Positions 28,378 through 38,662 of a stretch of DNA of 49,319 bases are shown piece after piece. The stretch comes from an uncultured Saprospiraceae bacterium (lineage in GTDB: Bacteria; Bacteroidota; Bacteroidia; Chitinophagales; Saprospiraceae): assembly GCA_937921825.1 (NCBI GenBank), contig CAKZVK010000102.1, forward strand, positions 1-49,319. Direction: 5' to 3'. A program made the position numbers and the translations under genes. Position 1 is the first letter of the stretch. Every line of letters begins with the position of its first letter. The notes below the pieces were generated by a model. The model was not told where the DNA came from, did not search any database, and worked only from the letters and a program-made list of their open reading frames with translations.

Positions 28378-31300
28378 ATGAAATTCCACCGATTGCTCTC
28401 TTTGTTCGTATTTACGATATGGACTATACTCCTTACTGCCCAAGCTAACAATACTGATCATCAGATAAAGTGCCAGCTCTTACAGCCCACTAATACGTTA
28501 GTAGATAATCAGCTATCAAGCTATCAGCTGGTAGAAACGGACTATTTCAGAGCCTCTAGAAGAATTAAGACCAATGATCAGTTGACCCTGACCATAGGTG
28601 CTGAGCAATATAATTTGCAGGTCTTTAGTGATAACATCTTAGTCAATCCTGAGATACTCGGTGATAGACAAGTCCTAGGTGGTACCACAGAATCGGGAGA
28701 ACAAATCAGCCTTACAATAGCGGAAGATTTCATCTTTGGTTTCATAACTAAAAATGGTGTAAGACATTATATACAACCGCTATACTACTTTGACAAAAAT
28801 GCTCAGTCTAACCAATTCGTATTCTTCAAAGAAAACGAGGTCAAAGAAGAACATAAACATGCTGTCTGTGGACACAGTATCAAAGAAAATATAGTCAATG
28901 AAAATCTCTCTTCTAAGGTACAGACGACGGGATGTAAAATAATGAAGATAGCCATCGCCAATGCCAACGACATGCTCGTCAAGTATGGCAATGAAAATGC
29001 AATACTAAATCATAATCTAGCTATACTCAACCTAACTCAGACGGATTATAGATCGGAATTCGAAACCAATATTGAGTTTGAAATGACAGCCTTTTATGTA
29101 GCACAGTCTACAAGTCAAGAGCCTTTTGCTGAGAATGCTAATTCTTCTGATGCTACTGAACTCTTACCCTCTTTTAGAAATTGGGCCAGTGATGGATCAG
29201 GAGGTCTGCCGGGTGGCACCTTAGGGGGTTTTGGAGAGGCCTTTGATATCGCTGCTGTATGGACCGCTAGAGATATACTGCAAGGCTCAGGATCTATTAT
29301 AGGCCTAGCCTACAATCCTGGTTGGTTCCAGATACTAGAAGATTATACGCCTACTGCTACTAGGTTACAGACCCTTATGACACATGAGACTGGCCATAAC
29401 CTAGGCGCCAATCACGACGCAGCAGGAATGAATACTATTATGGCACCGTCTAGTGGACATAATGTAAGTTGGTCACCAGTATCATTTAATGCTATCAGCA
29501 CTTATCTCGGTCAGCTAAATTACTTGCCGAATTGCTCCACAGCAGGAGCTCCAGTTGCAGTAGCTTTCCAATCGTCATTAGTGATCTGTCAGGGATCCTC
29601 TGTCGTCTTTGAGGACCAGTCTAGATATGGACATACTAGAACATGGAGTTTTGAAAACGGTAATATTCCTACTTCTACAGATTCTAAACCTGAAGTGAGA
29701 TACGACGATATGGGAGTACATCTCATAACCCTAAATTCGAGTAATGCTGCAGGACAAGACTCCTACACTACTCTAATCAATGTGCAACAAGAACCTCCCG
29801 TAGGCTGTACACCAGATGAGTCCAGAGGTTCAGGAGGCATCACACAAGTCAGCTTTAATAACCTTATACATGATTCGGACTTATCTGAAACTGCAGGAAA
29901 CTACGAGAACAATATCTGTGTAGGAACGGCAAACCTAACACCAGGTGTTCCCAATGATCTAAGAATAACTTTATCAGGTGTCACCTACATTAACTTCTAC
30001 TTCGACTTTAATAGCGATGGAGATTTTACTGATACTAACGAAAGCGATACAGGTTACTTTATAAATCAGGATGGCACCTATACTGTCCCTCTTAATATGC
30101 CAAGCTCTCCAGTGATGAATACTCTTCTAAGAATGAGAATAGTGACAAGTGGAGAATCTATATCAGGTCCATGTGATAATCCTGAGATAGGACAGGTAGA
30201 GGACTATGGTATCTATTTCTTCGCAGCGCAAGTACTAGGCTGTACAGATCCCGAAGCCAATAATTATAATCCACAAGCCACAGTAGATGATGGCTCATGT
30301 GCATATGGCACCGCTATCACATACTACGAAGACATGGATAGTGATGGCTTTGGAAATGCAGCCGTTTCCATAATGGCCTCCACTACTCCTACTGGTTATG
30401 TGACGAATAACACTGACTGTAATGACAACAATGCCAGTATGTACCCAGGTGCCCCAGAACTCTGTGATGGTCTAGATAATGACTGCGACGGTCAGGAAGA
30501 TAATGGACTAGCACAGTCTACCTACTTTATAGATACGGACAATGATGGCTTTGGTGACATTTCTGTCTCTATTGTCGCTTGCGAAGAGCCGATAGGTTAT
30601 GTAGCTAATGGAGATGACTGCAATGACAGTAATGCCGCTATCAATCCACTAGTAGATGAAATCTGTGATGGTATAGATAACAACTGTGATGGTATGATAG
30701 ATGAAACTGGTGAGCAGACTTACTATATAGACGAAGACAATGATGGTTATGGTAATGCAAATATAACGATTACCGGTTGCGAACAACCCCTAGGGTACGT
30801 AACGCTAGAGGGTGATTGCAATGATAATGACCCCACTATAAATCCCACAGCACCAGAGCTCTGTGATGGACTGGATAACAATTGTAATTCCAGCACAGAT
30901 GAAGGCATAGATTCTACGACTTACTATGAGGATAAAGATGAAGATGGCTTTGGTAATTCTAACTCAACTATTATAGATTGTAGGCGACCTGAAGGATATG
31001 CTAGTATAGGCGGTGACTGCGATGATAATAATGCAGCCATAAATCCCGAAGCAGCAGAACTGTGTGATGGACTAGACAACAATTGTAACTCTATAACAGA
31101 TGAAGGTGTCAGTGATACCACCTACTACGAAGATAAAGATGATGACGGATTTGGTGATTCTGACTCCTCAGTAACTGGATGCGAGCAACCTGAGGGTTAT
31201 GTAGCGATAAGTGGCGACTGTGATGATAATGATGCCACAGTCAATCCTGATGCTCCAGAACTGTGTGATGGTCTAGACAACAATTGTAACTCTATAACAG

Positions 31301-33138
31301 ATGAAGGTGTCAGTGACACCACTTACTACGAAGATAAAGATGATGATGGATTTGGTGATTCTGACTCTACTGTGACAGAATGCGAGCAACCTGAGGGTTA
31401 TGTAGCGATAGGTGGCGACTGTGATGACAATGATGCCACAGTCAATCCTGATGCTCCAGAACTGTGTGATGGACTAGACAACAATTGTAACTCTATAACA
31501 GATGAAGGTGTCAGTGATACCACTTACTACGAAGATCAAGATGCAGATGGCTTTGGTGATTCTAACTCTACTGTGACAGAATGCGAGCAACCTGATGGGT
31601 ATGTAACGATAGGTGGCGACTGTGATGACAATGATGCCGCTATTAATCCTGATGCACCAGAGTTATGTGATGGCATGGATAACAATTGTAATGGCAGTAT
31701 GGATGAAGGTCTCTATTTTGAAATTTACTATGAAGACCAAGACAATGATGGCTATGGCAACGAAGACAATAGTATGATGAGTTGCGACCGTCCAGAAGGA
31801 TATGCGTTAGAGCCAGGTGATTGCGATGACAATAATCCTCTTATCCATCCTGGACAGATAGAACTATGTGACGGTATAGATAACAACTGCTCGGGTACTG
31901 TAGATGATGAAGACTGTAATGATTTCGGTTCTCGTCTCTGGGAAGATAGCAATGGCAATGAAATCTATGATGCATCAACTGAAAAAGGAAAAGAAGGCAT
32001 ACTCATAAGACTCAATAGAAATGCAAAAGTGGATATCATTGCAGAAACATATACTGATGAGACTGGAGCTTTTGGATTTTCTGAGATACCTGATGGAGAA
32101 TACGAGTTGCACATTTCATTGGATAGCCTGACAGATATGATCGTGCATTACGATGCTAATGAATACAGAGTAGAAGAAAACTTTCTTATCAGTAATACCT
32201 TCACAATGGATGGCAATCCAGTGAGTATAAGTCCTGTAAATTTCTACCAAGGTGCAGTGCTGAGCGGCAAGTTTTATTATCAATCAAATCTAGCCGCAGC
32301 TAACTCTGTAGTATACCTCTTCAGAGACGAGGACACTATAGAACTCATAGATAGTATACAGACGGGAGCAGAAGGTGCTTACAGTTTTGAGATGCTACCA
32401 AAAGGCAATTACTATCTAGAATTCCGTGCGCCTACAGGAGATGATTTCGTAATGAATAGCAACGAGAGCAGTGTCAGCAATACTTATTTCAACAACAGTT
32501 TCCAGACAGAATTTGGCCAGACAGCTTCTTTTGAGCTAGGTCCAGGAGATAACATCACTGACGTAAATGCTATACTTTCTTCTAGCGGTACTCTGGGCCT
32601 AGGTTCTGAACTAACACTAAAGGGCTATTGGGATGAGCAGCAATCAGCGAGCATTCTTAGTTGGGAGAATATAGAGGGTACACTATACGATAAAGTAGAA
32701 TTACAAAGAAGCCTATCTGCGGATTATAACTTCAAAAGCATACTTACACAACAAGATTTTTCTGAGTATACCTACAGTTATAGCGACCAGCTAAGAGCTG
32801 ATAATATCTACTACTACAGAGTCAAAGCACAAACAACAGCAGGCACAGCACTAGAAAGTAATACTATCTCCATCTCAGCAGAAGGTAGCAGTAAGTTTGC
32901 AGAGCTCTTTCCTAATCCAAGTTCTGGCATGGTATATCTGGATCTTAGAGAAACTGCTGAGTCACTTGATATTACTGTCATAGACAAGACGGGCAGGGTT
33001 GTCCTAGAACCAGTAGCGAAGAGAGAAAGTAACCAACTGATAGGGGTAGACCTATCGAGCTTGGCAGAAGGCCTCTATTATATCAAGCTATCTACTCCAG
33101 ATTATTCTCAGACGAGCAAGATTACTATCGCGAAATAA
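28378..33138 (+). CDS. Secreted reprolysin-like zinc metalloprotease with GEVED, MopE-type repeats and T9SS domain
   Basis: A protein of 1586 residues. Signal peptide about 1-22. A metzincin protease domain spans about 184-390, with the zinc site HETGHNLGANHD (His336, Glu337, His340, His346) and a Met-turn at Met355 (NTIMAP). Then come a PKD-like domain (about 394-471), a GEVED domain (about 475-618), a Cys motif CTDPEANNYNPQ near 622, eight MopE-type metal-binding repeats (649 to about 1181), two SdrD/B-like or Cna-B-like domains (about 1182-1405), a fibronectin-like stretch, and a T9SS domain (about 1508-1586, AELFPNPSSGM...GLYYIKL). It should be exported, bind calcium through DxDxDGxG loops, and cleave proteins outside the cell. 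A hydrophilic segment of about 160 residues between signal and protease may be a propeptide. Confidence 0.9.
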   Translation: MKFHRLLSLFVFTIWTILLTAQANNTDHQIKCQLLQPTNTLVDNQLSSYQLVETDYFRASRRIKTNDQLTLTIGAEQYNLQVFSDNILVNPEILGDRQVLGGTTESGEQISLTIAEDFIFGFITKNGVRHYIQPLYYFDKNAQSNQFVFFKENEVKEEHKHAVCGHSIKENIVNENLSSKVQTTGCKIMKIAIANANDMLVKYGNENAILNHNLAILNLTQTDYRSEFETNIEFEMTAFYVAQSTSQEPFAENANSSDATELLPSFRNWASDGSGGLPGGTLGGFGEAFDIAAVWTARDILQGSGSIIGLAYNPGWFQILEDYTPTATRLQTLMTHETGHNLGANHDAAGMNTIMAPSSGHNVSWSPVSFNAISTYLGQLNYLPNCSTAGAPVAVAFQSSLVICQGSSVVFEDQSRYGHTRTWSFENGNIPTSTDSKPEVRYDDMGVHLITLNSSNAAGQDSYTTLINVQQEPPVGCTPDESRGSGGITQVSFNNLIHDSDLSETAGNYENNICVGTANLTPGVPNDLRITLSGVTYINFYFDFNSDGDFTDTNESDTGYFINQDGTYTVPLNMPSSPVMNTLLRMRIVTSGESISGPCDNPEIGQVEDYGIYFFAAQVLGCTDPEANNYNPQATVDDGSCAYGTAITYYEDMDSDGFGNAAVSIMASTTPTGYVTNNTDCNDNNASMYPGAPELCDGLDNDCDGQEDNGLAQSTYFIDTDNDGFGDISVSIVACEEPIGYVANGDDCNDSNAAINPLVDEICDGIDNNCDGMIDETGEQTYYIDEDNDGYGNANITITGCEQPLGYVTLEGDCNDNDPTINPTAPELCDGLDNNCNSSTDEGIDSTTYYEDKDEDGFGNSNSTIIDCRRPEGYASIGGDCDDNNAAINPEAAELCDGLDNNCNSITDEGVSDTTYYEDKDDDGFGDSDSSVTGCEQPEGYVAISGDCDDNDATVNPDAPELCDGLDNNCNSITDEGVSDTTYYEDKDDDGFGDSDSTVTECEQPEGYVAIGGDCDDNDATVNPDAPELCDGLDNNCNSITDEGVSDTTYYEDQDADGFGDSNSTVTECEQPDGYVTIGGDCDDNDAAINPDAPELCDGMDNNCNGSMDEGLYFEIYYEDQDNDGYGNEDNSMMSCDRPEGYALEPGDCDDNNPLIHPGQIELCDGIDNNCSGTVDDEDCNDFGSRLWEDSNGNEIYDASTEKGKEGILIRLNRNAKVDIIAETYTDETGAFGFSEIPDGEYELHISLDSLTDMIVHYDANEYRVEENFLISNTFTMDGNPVSISPVNFYQGAVLSGKFYYQSNLAAANSVVYLFRDEDTIELIDSIQTGAEGAYSFEMLPKGNYYLEFRAPTGDDFVMNSNESSVSNTYFNNSFQTEFGQTASFELGPGDNITDVNAILSSSGTLGLGSELTLKGYWDEQQSASILSWENIEGTLYDKVELQRSLSADYNFKSILTQQDFSEYTYSYSDQLRADNIYYYRVKAQTTAGTALESNTISISAEGSSKFAELFPNPSSGMVYLDLRETAESLDITVIDKTGRVVLEPVAKRESNQLIGVDLSSLAEGLYYIKLSTPDYSQTSKITIAK
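30322..31920 (+). repeat. Eight tandem 201-bp repeats coding MopE-like calcium/metal-binding modules
   Basis: Copies start at 30322, 30523, 30721, 30922, 31123, 31324, 31525 and 31726; the spacing is 201 bp except one of 198. Each codes YYEDxDxDGFG...C..P.GY....GDC(D/N)DN...NP...ELCDGLDNNC. Copies 5 and 6 are nearly identical in DNA, and copies 4 and 7 are close to them, so the array has expanded or been homogenised recently. Confidence 0.9.
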
Positions 33139-33443
33139 CTAAAAGCATAATTGTCAAACTTGAGCATCCGCTACCCTACCAGTGGTTAAGAACATAGAGG
33201 ATACCTCTGATTTAGAGGTCAATGGTTCATTTTCTGTCAGAATTAGAAAACCAGTCAAATGTTCCTTTGCCAGTTTTCGGCTTCTGGTATGATTAAGGAG
33301 ACAGAGATTGTAAAATAATATACACTTCTGGATTAGGCAGAGCTCTTCATGGGTGAAAAGGGCAATCTACTTGTCTTATAGGTGGAGTTAAAGTCGTTAG
33401 AAAATTACACATCCATACTAACATGCTTAGATAGGATAGAATA
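33139..33443. other. Intergenic region with a small alternative stem
   Basis: A 305-bp gap between two plus-strand genes. At 33196-33218 lies AGAGG, ATA, CCTCT, GATTT, AGAGG, so the middle CCTCT can pair with either flank. No T-tract follows and no clear promoter motif was found. Confidence 0.4.
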
Positions 33444-35498
33444 TTGACGGACTTTATCTTGATAGATATTGTTAATGTAAAGTCCACTACCCTGAAAAAC
33501 AAGAATTACATACTTATCTTACTGATACTGGCCGTTGCCAATATTTGTTCTGGAAAAGTAAAGAACCCGCACAATAGCATAGATAGTCTAGACAGATTAC
33601 TAGACACAAAACTATCGCAATTCAATCGGCTAGATATTTTGCATCAAGCGAGTAGCATTCTATATAAGAATGACACCAATTATGAACTTCTCTATGACTA
33701 TGCTAAGGAGGGCATAGAGCTTGCTCAAAAATTAAAAGATGTAGATAAAGGTGCAGATTTAGCAGTATGGATACTGAGAGCAAATATCTACCTCAGAAGC
33801 TACCATAGAAATCCTCAATACTACAAATATCTCAAAGAGCTCTATCAAGAAGGTAAAATAGAGAAAAAGAAAATAATACAACCACTCTACTCAGAAATCT
33901 ACTCGTATCTCGAATATGGTAAGCTAAGAGAAGCTGAACAAAAAATGATAGAATATGAAGACTTGACAGACAAGTCTGACCCACAGCAACTTTCATACTA
34001 TCTAGACACCTATGCGGTATTCAAAAGAAAGGCTGGAGATTATAAAGATGCATCGGAAGCTTTGAAAACCTTTGCCGAAGCTGCAGAAAAAATTGAAGAC
34101 AAAAGATTCTTAGTTACTGCACTCAGTAGAAATGCAGAATTCTATCTCGTAGATTCTCTTAACTATGAAGACTCAAGATTATATGCAGCAAAAGCACTAA
34201 AGGTAGTCAAGGATGCAAATCTACACCAGCATAAGCAACATATACTCCTACAGTTAGCCCAGGCTATCTACAAGCTCAATGACATCTCCGAATTCAATGA
34301 GATATATAGCCAGATTTCTAAAGACTCTTTTGCAGTTGCAAATAAAATAATACACAAGGACTATTATACTTTCTCTGGTGATATCCAATATGATCAAGGT
34401 AATTATGAGAAAGCCTGTAAGGACTACAGAAAAGCAGTACAGTACCTAGAGACTTCAGATTTCTCTACTATGGAATTGCTGACAGAGAAGATAGAAAAGT
34501 GCTATGTAAAGCTGAATGACTTTAGGTCTGCCTTCGTATATTCTACCAGATTGAATGTACTGAAGGATTCACTATACAATGTGCAGAATGTCAAAGCCGT
34601 CAGATACTTTGAATCTAAGTTAGAATTTAAAGATGCCCAGACAGAAAAGATAAAGCTGGAGAATAAAATATATGCTCAGAAAAGAAGCACCATTTTCATA
34701 GGTTTCTTTTCCAGTCTTATACTACTAAGTCTACTCTTCTACAATAGACTCTTAGATGAAAAAGTTAAACTCAGAACAGTCGCGCTTAATGTCAAAAATC
34801 AAGAACTAGAAGAAAGTCTCGAAGAGCTGAGTCAATTTAATTATATCGCCTCCCATGACATAAAAGAACCCATGAGAGTGGTCTCTAGTGTGACAGGGCT
34901 AATAGAGAAGAAACTACTTAAGGAAGATAACGATAAGTATAGCAAGGAATTTGGTATGGTAAAAAACAGTATCAACCAACTATACAATCTAATAGAAGAT
35001 CTTTCTCAGTTCCTAGATTTCAAAGCCAATGCTATTGCACATGAATCTATAGACACCAACAAACTAGCAAATCAGGTCAAACTAATGCTAGGAGAGGTGA
35101 CTCAGGATGTCAATGGTAGAGTAGAAATAGAACCACTCCCAGAGATTATTAGTTCTAATTCTTTACTCACGGTTATCATGAAGAACTTGATCGAAAATGG
35201 TCTGAAATATAACGTCTCGCAGACGCCTACTGTAAGAGTAGGATATGTAGAAAATCCAAACAGACATATCTTCACTTTCGAGGATAACGGCATAGGTATC
35301 GATAAGAAATATCACGAATACATATTCCAGATGTTCAAGAGACTAGAGTCTAGAGAAAAGAAAGGCAGTGGCCTTGGGCTCGGCCTTGTGAGCAAAGCTG
35401 TAGAAAAACTAGGAGGAGAAATTAGTATTTCTAGTGCTCCTAAAGTAGGCAGTACTTTCACCATTTCATTACCTAAGACTTATATGAATCAGAGCTAA
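33444..35498 (+). CDS. Orphan sensor histidine kinase with exported TPR sensor domain
   Basis: A protein of 684 residues from the longest frame, which starts with TTG. There is no ATG before the first membrane segment (about 22-36), so the true start is uncertain (TTG at 33444 or 33459). The periplasmic part (about 40-400) contains TPR-like helices (YDYAKEGIELAQKLKD; YEKACKDYRKAVQYLE). A transmembrane helix at about 415-433 is followed by a coiled coil, a HisKA domain with the phospho-accepting His471 (ASHDIKEP), and a HATPase domain with N box (KNLIENGLKYN, near 579), FEDNGIGI near 612 and GSGLGLGL near 641. No response regulator is adjacent. Its target is unknown. Confidence 0.88.
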   Translation: MTDFILIDIVNVKSTTLKNKNYILILLILAVANICSGKVKNPHNSIDSLDRLLDTKLSQFNRLDILHQASSILYKNDTNYELLYDYAKEGIELAQKLKDVDKGADLAVWILRANIYLRSYHRNPQYYKYLKELYQEGKIEKKKIIQPLYSEIYSYLEYGKLREAEQKMIEYEDLTDKSDPQQLSYYLDTYAVFKRKAGDYKDASEALKTFAEAAEKIEDKRFLVTALSRNAEFYLVDSLNYEDSRLYAAKALKVVKDANLHQHKQHILLQLAQAIYKLNDISEFNEIYSQISKDSFAVANKIIHKDYYTFSGDIQYDQGNYEKACKDYRKAVQYLETSDFSTMELLTEKIEKCYVKLNDFRSAFVYSTRLNVLKDSLYNVQNVKAVRYFESKLEFKDAQTEKIKLENKIYAQKRSTIFIGFFSSLILLSLLFYNRLLDEKVKLRTVALNVKNQELEESLEELSQFNYIASHDIKEPMRVVSSVTGLIEKKLLKEDNDKYSKEFGMVKNSINQLYNLIEDLSQFLDFKANAIAHESIDTNKLANQVKLMLGEVTQDVNGRVEIEPLPEIISSNSLLTVIMKNLIENGLKYNVSQTPTVRVGYVENPNRHIFTFEDNGIGIDKKYHEYIFQMFKRLESREKKGSGLGLGLVSKAVEKLGGEISISSAPKVGSTFTISLPKTYMNQS

Positions 35499-35597
35499 AA
35501 ACTATTTTGTTGCTCGATAGCTACACAGTAGTTCGTCTAAAAAAAGCGCAATTCTACCACTGGATATTCTTAACTTAAGGCTCTAAAAGCTATAGTT

Positions 35598-36224
35598 ATG
35601 GAAAGTCCTTCGTGGGTAAAGATTGTAGGATCACTGATGATTCTCTTTGCGGGCTGCGGTGTCACACAAGATATAAAACAGATCAATACCAAAGAGCTGG
35701 CAGAATTCTCTAACGATCTCGCCAATGAAATCTCCAGAGAATTAGGAGAGGAATCAATAGGAGATGGAGAGCTTGATATTCTTATAAAGGTAGGCGGTGT
35801 AGATACTGTAGGCGTAGAAAGAGATAGCCTCAGAAGCTTGAATCATGTATCAGATATGGTAAAATCGATTACAGAAATGTCAGAGTCTGCCATGCACAAA
35901 CTTAAAGTCCATGGACAGCTAGGACTCGTCCTATCATTTTTCTATGCTTTGGCCGGTCTTCTGCTTATCCTCACAAGAAAACATGTATTGAAATTAGTAT
36001 TTGCAATGCTCGGCATAAGTCTCCTCTTTGCAATCTACCAGGTAGTGGATCTAAAAAATGAAGACATGTCCAAGTTAATGAGAATAGGCATAAACTTTAA
36101 TCACTACTGTGGTGCTTTTTTAGACGTTGTACTATTATGCGTACTTGCCATGGTAGACAAATCTTACTTTACACAAGACCCATCTGAGACAGATTATTAT
36201 GACAACTTAGATCCTAATATTTAG
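35598..36224 (+). CDS. Small membrane protein of unknown function
   Basis: A protein of 208 residues. An N-terminal hydrophobic segment (VKIVGSLMILFAGCGV) is followed by a charged, probably helical region (about 23-110) and three membrane segments at about 111-127, 131-150 and 170-187, then an acidic tail. The Cys20 site is only a weak lipobox because Phe replaces Leu at -3. I do not recognise a family. Its stop overlaps the stop of the convergent gene by 4 bp (TTAG). It lies 99 bp after the histidine kinase and could be co-transcribed with it. Confidence 0.6.
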   Translation: MESPSWVKIVGSLMILFAGCGVTQDIKQINTKELAEFSNDLANEISRELGEESIGDGELDILIKVGGVDTVGVERDSLRSLNHVSDMVKSITEMSESAMHKLKVHGQLGLVLSFFYALAGLLLILTRKHVLKLVFAMLGISLLFAIYQVVDLKNEDMSKLMRIGINFNHYCGAFLDVVLLCVLAMVDKSYFTQDPSETDYYDNLDPNI

Positions 36225-38602
36225 TTTGTCTTTATAAGTTTCTGTACCTGCGTTTGTGTCTGCCTATTTCGGAGCTTGACAAAATAAACTCCGGCTTCTA
36301 ATAGCTCATCGATGGTGATTATTCTATCACTTGAAGATAATGGGTAGTAAGCCACTCTCATACCGCTCTGATCGTATAAATCGATGACACTTTGAGCATT
36401 TTGATAAGCTGCTGGTATAGTAATATTTACTGCGCCATTAGAAGGATTAGGATACAAACTAAAATCAACTTCTACCACTTCTTCAGCGGAAGTATACCCT
36501 TCATCTAGAATTCTAAAATTATCCAATCCTGCCTCTACTGCAAAGAAGGACGTATCATTAGCGATATCTACCGAGAAGCGCATGTCATCTGTGAGTGCTA
36601 TATAATCTGAAATTGTAAAATCAATACTTCTCTGCCATCCAGATATTCCAGGCTGCATATAATACTGCTCTATTACAACAGAATCTATTCCGTTCTCTAG
36701 AGTAATCGTTAACGGAATTTCTACGATACCTGGCTTGTCATCAGTCGTCCATAGCCAATACTCAAAATTAATGAGAGGAGCTTCGTAGCGTACAGGATCA
36801 AAAGAAGGTGACCTTAGGGTCGTCGCCCCAAGTAGCGACCCTGCCACAAAATCATTAGACTGTCCAGTTACATAGGCACGAGCACCTAAGTCATCAGAAT
36901 CTCCATCTGGCGTAGCTACTATAGGAAAGTTTGGCAATTGAAGAGGAAGAGGTATTGCTCTTATCCATTCACCCCGCTCACCGTCTAAGCTTGTTTCCCA
37001 TCCTAAATCTAGACTAAAAGAGTCCTCATATCCCCAATCTAGCTCAACCTCTACAACTGGAGTAAGGTCAGAACCATCAAAAAGAAAGTCCTCTAGAATT
37101 ATATACTTATAACCCCACTTCCCTACTATTACAGTATACTCGCCAGCGAGAGAAGTCAAGGCACCAAAGTTCCCAGTGTCATCTGTAATGAAATTATAAT
37201 TAATAGCTCTATCTATAATGCTTACACTGGCTCCAGGTATGACCTCACCGGTTTCTGAGTCCACTACTGTCCCAGAAATACTAATCTGTGGTCTTTTCCT
37301 CAACTCAAAGTTTTCAATATGTAATTCACCGTTTGTCAGATCCACGGTTCTAGACACTGGAAAGTAGCCATCTTTCGACACAATTATTTCTTGCGGACCA
37401 GAAAACACTGTACCCGTTTTATAATCTCCAGCTGCCTTAGAGAATTCTGTAATACCATCCTCTACTATCTGGATGGAAGCATTTACGATTGCATTGCCTG
37501 TCTCAGCATCTGTGACCACACCTTCGAGGTGCGCTGCCCTTTTATAATCAGGTCCCAAGATGAGTAACCTGCCAGAGATATCTCCTATAGCAATAGCTCC
37601 AGAAGGAAAGAAAGGATAGGCACCCCAGGCTCCTTCAAAACCATCACCTAAATTTGTACTCAGATAAGTATCCCAATTTCCGACCTCTATTAGATTATCA
37701 GGTCTAGATGCATCTACGATGATACAGCCATCTGTGTAATACGAAATTATTAACCAATCAGACCAGACATGTACATTATGTGGGATGACACCATCTCCGA
37801 TCGTCTTATAAGGTTTGAACTCATCTAGTTTTATAATATTAGCAGGATCTGATACATCATAAGACCCTATTGGTGCATTGCGTCTTTCATCTGTAGTAAA
37901 CAGGACGGAACCATCATCCGACAACCAAGTATTGTGAGTGAAATCAAAAGGTGTCCTTTGAGAACCCAAGTGAACTATACTGTCCTTATTAGTGACATCA
38001 TAGATCGCAAAGACTCCAAGGTTAAGTTCTGAATTATATAATTTATTATCTCTGGCATAGACATCATGGGAGTAAGTGTTGTTAACTTCTCCTGCATAGT
38101 CCATCTGTCCAGGGGCATTTTTAAGGTCAAAGATTTCTACCCCTCTTCGGTTTACATTACAACCTGCCAAGTAAGCAAAACCAAATTCGTCTATATAAAT
38201 ATTATGACAGCTCTGTATCGTCTGTCCTGAGGGAACTTCGAGAAATACATTTTCATAAGTCACAGAATCAGGTAAGGTACTCATGTCTATGACCAATACA
38301 CCATCTCCTCCAGACTCGGAAGTAACATAGGCATAATTTTCCCAGGTCTTTATATCTCGCCAGATAGTCCTCGCCTGAGAAATAAAAGTAACCTCAATAG
38401 GATTCCTAGGATCAGTAATGTTTACAATAGATAAACCTCTCTGAGTACCCATGAGAGCATATTCATTACCATCTGGAGCAGTATATCCCCATATATCGTT
38501 TCCAGCAGAATTATATGATACCTCTCCGAGTAGCTCTACATTTAACTGAGCCACTGAAAAAATAGAAATCAAACAAAAACAAAGTGTAATAAAAAGTCTC
38601 AT
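36221..38602 (-). CDS. Secreted choice-of-anchor-B / LVIVD-repeat protein with T9SS domain
   Basis: A protein of 793 residues. Signal peptide about 1-18. Residues 20-360 form a propeller of LVIVD-like repeats (GLSIVNITDPRNPIEVTF; VFAIYDVTNKDSIVHLG; CIIVDASRPDNLIEVG), which is the pattern of choice-of-anchor-B family proteins. Two carboxypeptidase-regulatory-like domains follow (about 365-430, LEGVVTDAETGNAIVNASI; about 440-510, ISGTVVDSETGEVIPGASV), then a jelly-roll-like region and a T9SS domain (about 714-793, FSLYPNPSNGAV...AGVYFVKL). No enzyme motif is seen. It lies 60 bp after the peroxidase gene and may belong to that operon. Export to the surface is likely; its role is unknown. Confidence 0.82.
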   Translation of the reverse strand: MRLFITLCFCLISIFSVAQLNVELLGEVSYNSAGNDIWGYTAPDGNEYALMGTQRGLSIVNITDPRNPIEVTFISQARTIWRDIKTWENYAYVTSESGGDGVLVIDMSTLPDSVTYENVFLEVPSGQTIQSCHNIYIDEFGFAYLAGCNVNRRGVEIFDLKNAPGQMDYAGEVNNTYSHDVYARDNKLYNSELNLGVFAIYDVTNKDSIVHLGSQRTPFDFTHNTWLSDDGSVLFTTDERRNAPIGSYDVSDPANIIKLDEFKPYKTIGDGVIPHNVHVWSDWLIISYYTDGCIIVDASRPDNLIEVGNWDTYLSTNLGDGFEGAWGAYPFFPSGAIAIGDISGRLLILGPDYKRAAHLEGVVTDAETGNAIVNASIQIVEDGITEFSKAAGDYKTGTVFSGPQEIIVSKDGYFPVSRTVDLTNGELHIENFELRKRPQISISGTVVDSETGEVIPGASVSIIDRAINYNFITDDTGNFGALTSLAGEYTVIVGKWGYKYIILEDFLFDGSDLTPVVEVELDWGYEDSFSLDLGWETSLDGERGEWIRAIPLPLQLPNFPIVATPDGDSDDLGARAYVTGQSNDFVAGSLLGATTLRSPSFDPVRYEAPLINFEYWLWTTDDKPGIVEIPLTITLENGIDSVVIEQYYMQPGISGWQRSIDFTISDYIALTDDMRFSVDIANDTSFFAVEAGLDNFRILDEGYTSAEEVVEVDFSLYPNPSNGAVNITIPAAYQNAQSVIDLYDQSGMRVAYYPLSSSDRIITIDELLEAGVYFVKLRNRQTQTQVQKLIKTN

Positions 38603-38662
38603 TGAATTAAATTATAAATGCTAGAAAAATTAGAGGCTGCGAATATAGAAGCTTTTGTCTTC

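Noticed and set aside
30322-31920. Non-coding tandem repeat or CRISPR-like array
   Set aside because: The repeats are in frame within one large gene and code a known metal-binding module.
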